From Streptomyces sp. DHE7-1 (GTDB lineage Bacteria; Actinomycetota; Actinomycetes; Streptomycetales; Streptomycetaceae): a DNA stretch of 64,000 nt. The notes below the pieces were generated by a model. It had not been told where the DNA came from and made no database searches. It worked only from the letters and a program-made list of their open reading frames with translations. Below, one piece after another: positions 63,874 to 64,000 of the stretch; position 1 is the first letter of the stretch; the number at the start of each line of letters is the position of its first letter. The stretch lies in the NCBI GenBank assembly GCA_016432725.1, contig JACJDG010000003.1:7160001-7224000 (forward strand). The letters are read 5' to 3'. A program made the position numbers and the translations under genes.

Positions 63874-64000
63874 CTACCACTCACCGTCCTCGACCGGCTT
63901 GCCCGGCGCGTCCTTCAGCGGGGTCACCTGCCCGGGGACGGCTGCTGCCAGGGGTCCAGGTCGTCGCCGAGCCAGTCGCCGACCGGCTTGACGCCCGTCA
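63874..64000 (-). CDS. Unidentified protein, C-terminal fragment at the window edge
   Basis: Only the last ~42 codons are in the window. The visible sequence is Asp/Trp/Pro-rich (TGVKPVGDWLGDDLDPWQQP) and ends, if one further missing base near 63930 is restored, in PLKDAPGKPVEDGEW. Without that change it stops at 63924 after SPGR. The family cannot be recognised. It runs toward the lactonase gene on the same strand. Confidence 0.45.
   Translation of the reverse strand, partial: DGRQAGRRLARRRPGPLAAAVPGQVTPLKDAPGKPVEDGEW

Overview
The window is chromosomal DNA of a very GC-rich actinomycete, almost certainly a Streptomyces or close relative. Evidence for this is the strong G/C bias at third codon positions, the many GTG starts and ATGA/GTGA stop-start overlaps, and gene families typical of the genus (NlpC/P60 hydrolase, ECF sigma factors, PHO box, DmdR-type iron box, SUKH/deaminase toxin locus). 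No rRNA, tRNA, CRISPR array, transposase or phage gene was seen.

Layout. 1-3.8 kb: end of a flavin disulfide oxidoreductase, a peptide deformylase, a PepSY membrane protein and a small TPR protein. 4-8.5 kb: a CUT1-type sugar ABC operon (acetyltransferase, Tat lipoprotein binding protein, two permeases; no ATPase). 8.8-36 kb: a dormancy/hypoxia-type island. It holds a two-GAF histidine kinase and a NarL-type regulator resembling DevS/DevR (OsdK/OsdR in S. coelicolor), a flavin-split-barrel protein, DoxX, an acetyl-CoA synthetase-PDH-ACP operon, a five-gene group-3b-like [NiFe]-hydrogenase operon, a CBS-P-type ATPase-TrkA-TrkA operon, an Rv2004c-like kinase, a SpoIIAA-like protein and a tandem universal stress protein. 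An NlpC/P60 hydrolase, an alkaline phosphatase and an SMI1/KNR4 protein sit inside it. A recurring imperfect palindrome, roughly AGGGCCGTTNGGCCCC, lies in front of most island transcription units and is the likely box of the response regulator.

36-47 kb: an NmtR-like sensor with a divergent P1B-4 ATPase, pirin, a proline-rich secreted protein/sigma/membrane protein operon, a DJ-1-like amidotransferase with a divergent LysR regulator, a cupin, a PLP deaminase/desulfhydrase and a MoxR-VWA pair. 47-52.5 kb: a polymorphic-toxin style locus with an ESX-like deaminase toxin, a SUKH-4 immunity protein, an NTPase/propeller protein and a SUKH-deaminase fusion. 52.5-55.4 kb: lutABC for lactate oxidation. 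55.7-64 kb: an S33 peptidase, an ECF41-like sigma factor, a pentapeptide-repeat protein, a CYP102B-like P450 with a TetR regulator, an iron-boxed DUF2470 protein, a Tat-exported lactonase and a truncated gene.

About twenty genes are interrupted by single-base indels, almost all one missing base in a short G or C run. Both halves of each gene keep their family motifs, and restoring one base often also restores a perfect ATGA/GTGA coupling to the next gene. I therefore treat them as probable sequencing or assembly indels and give the restored full-length coordinates, noting the break in each entry.
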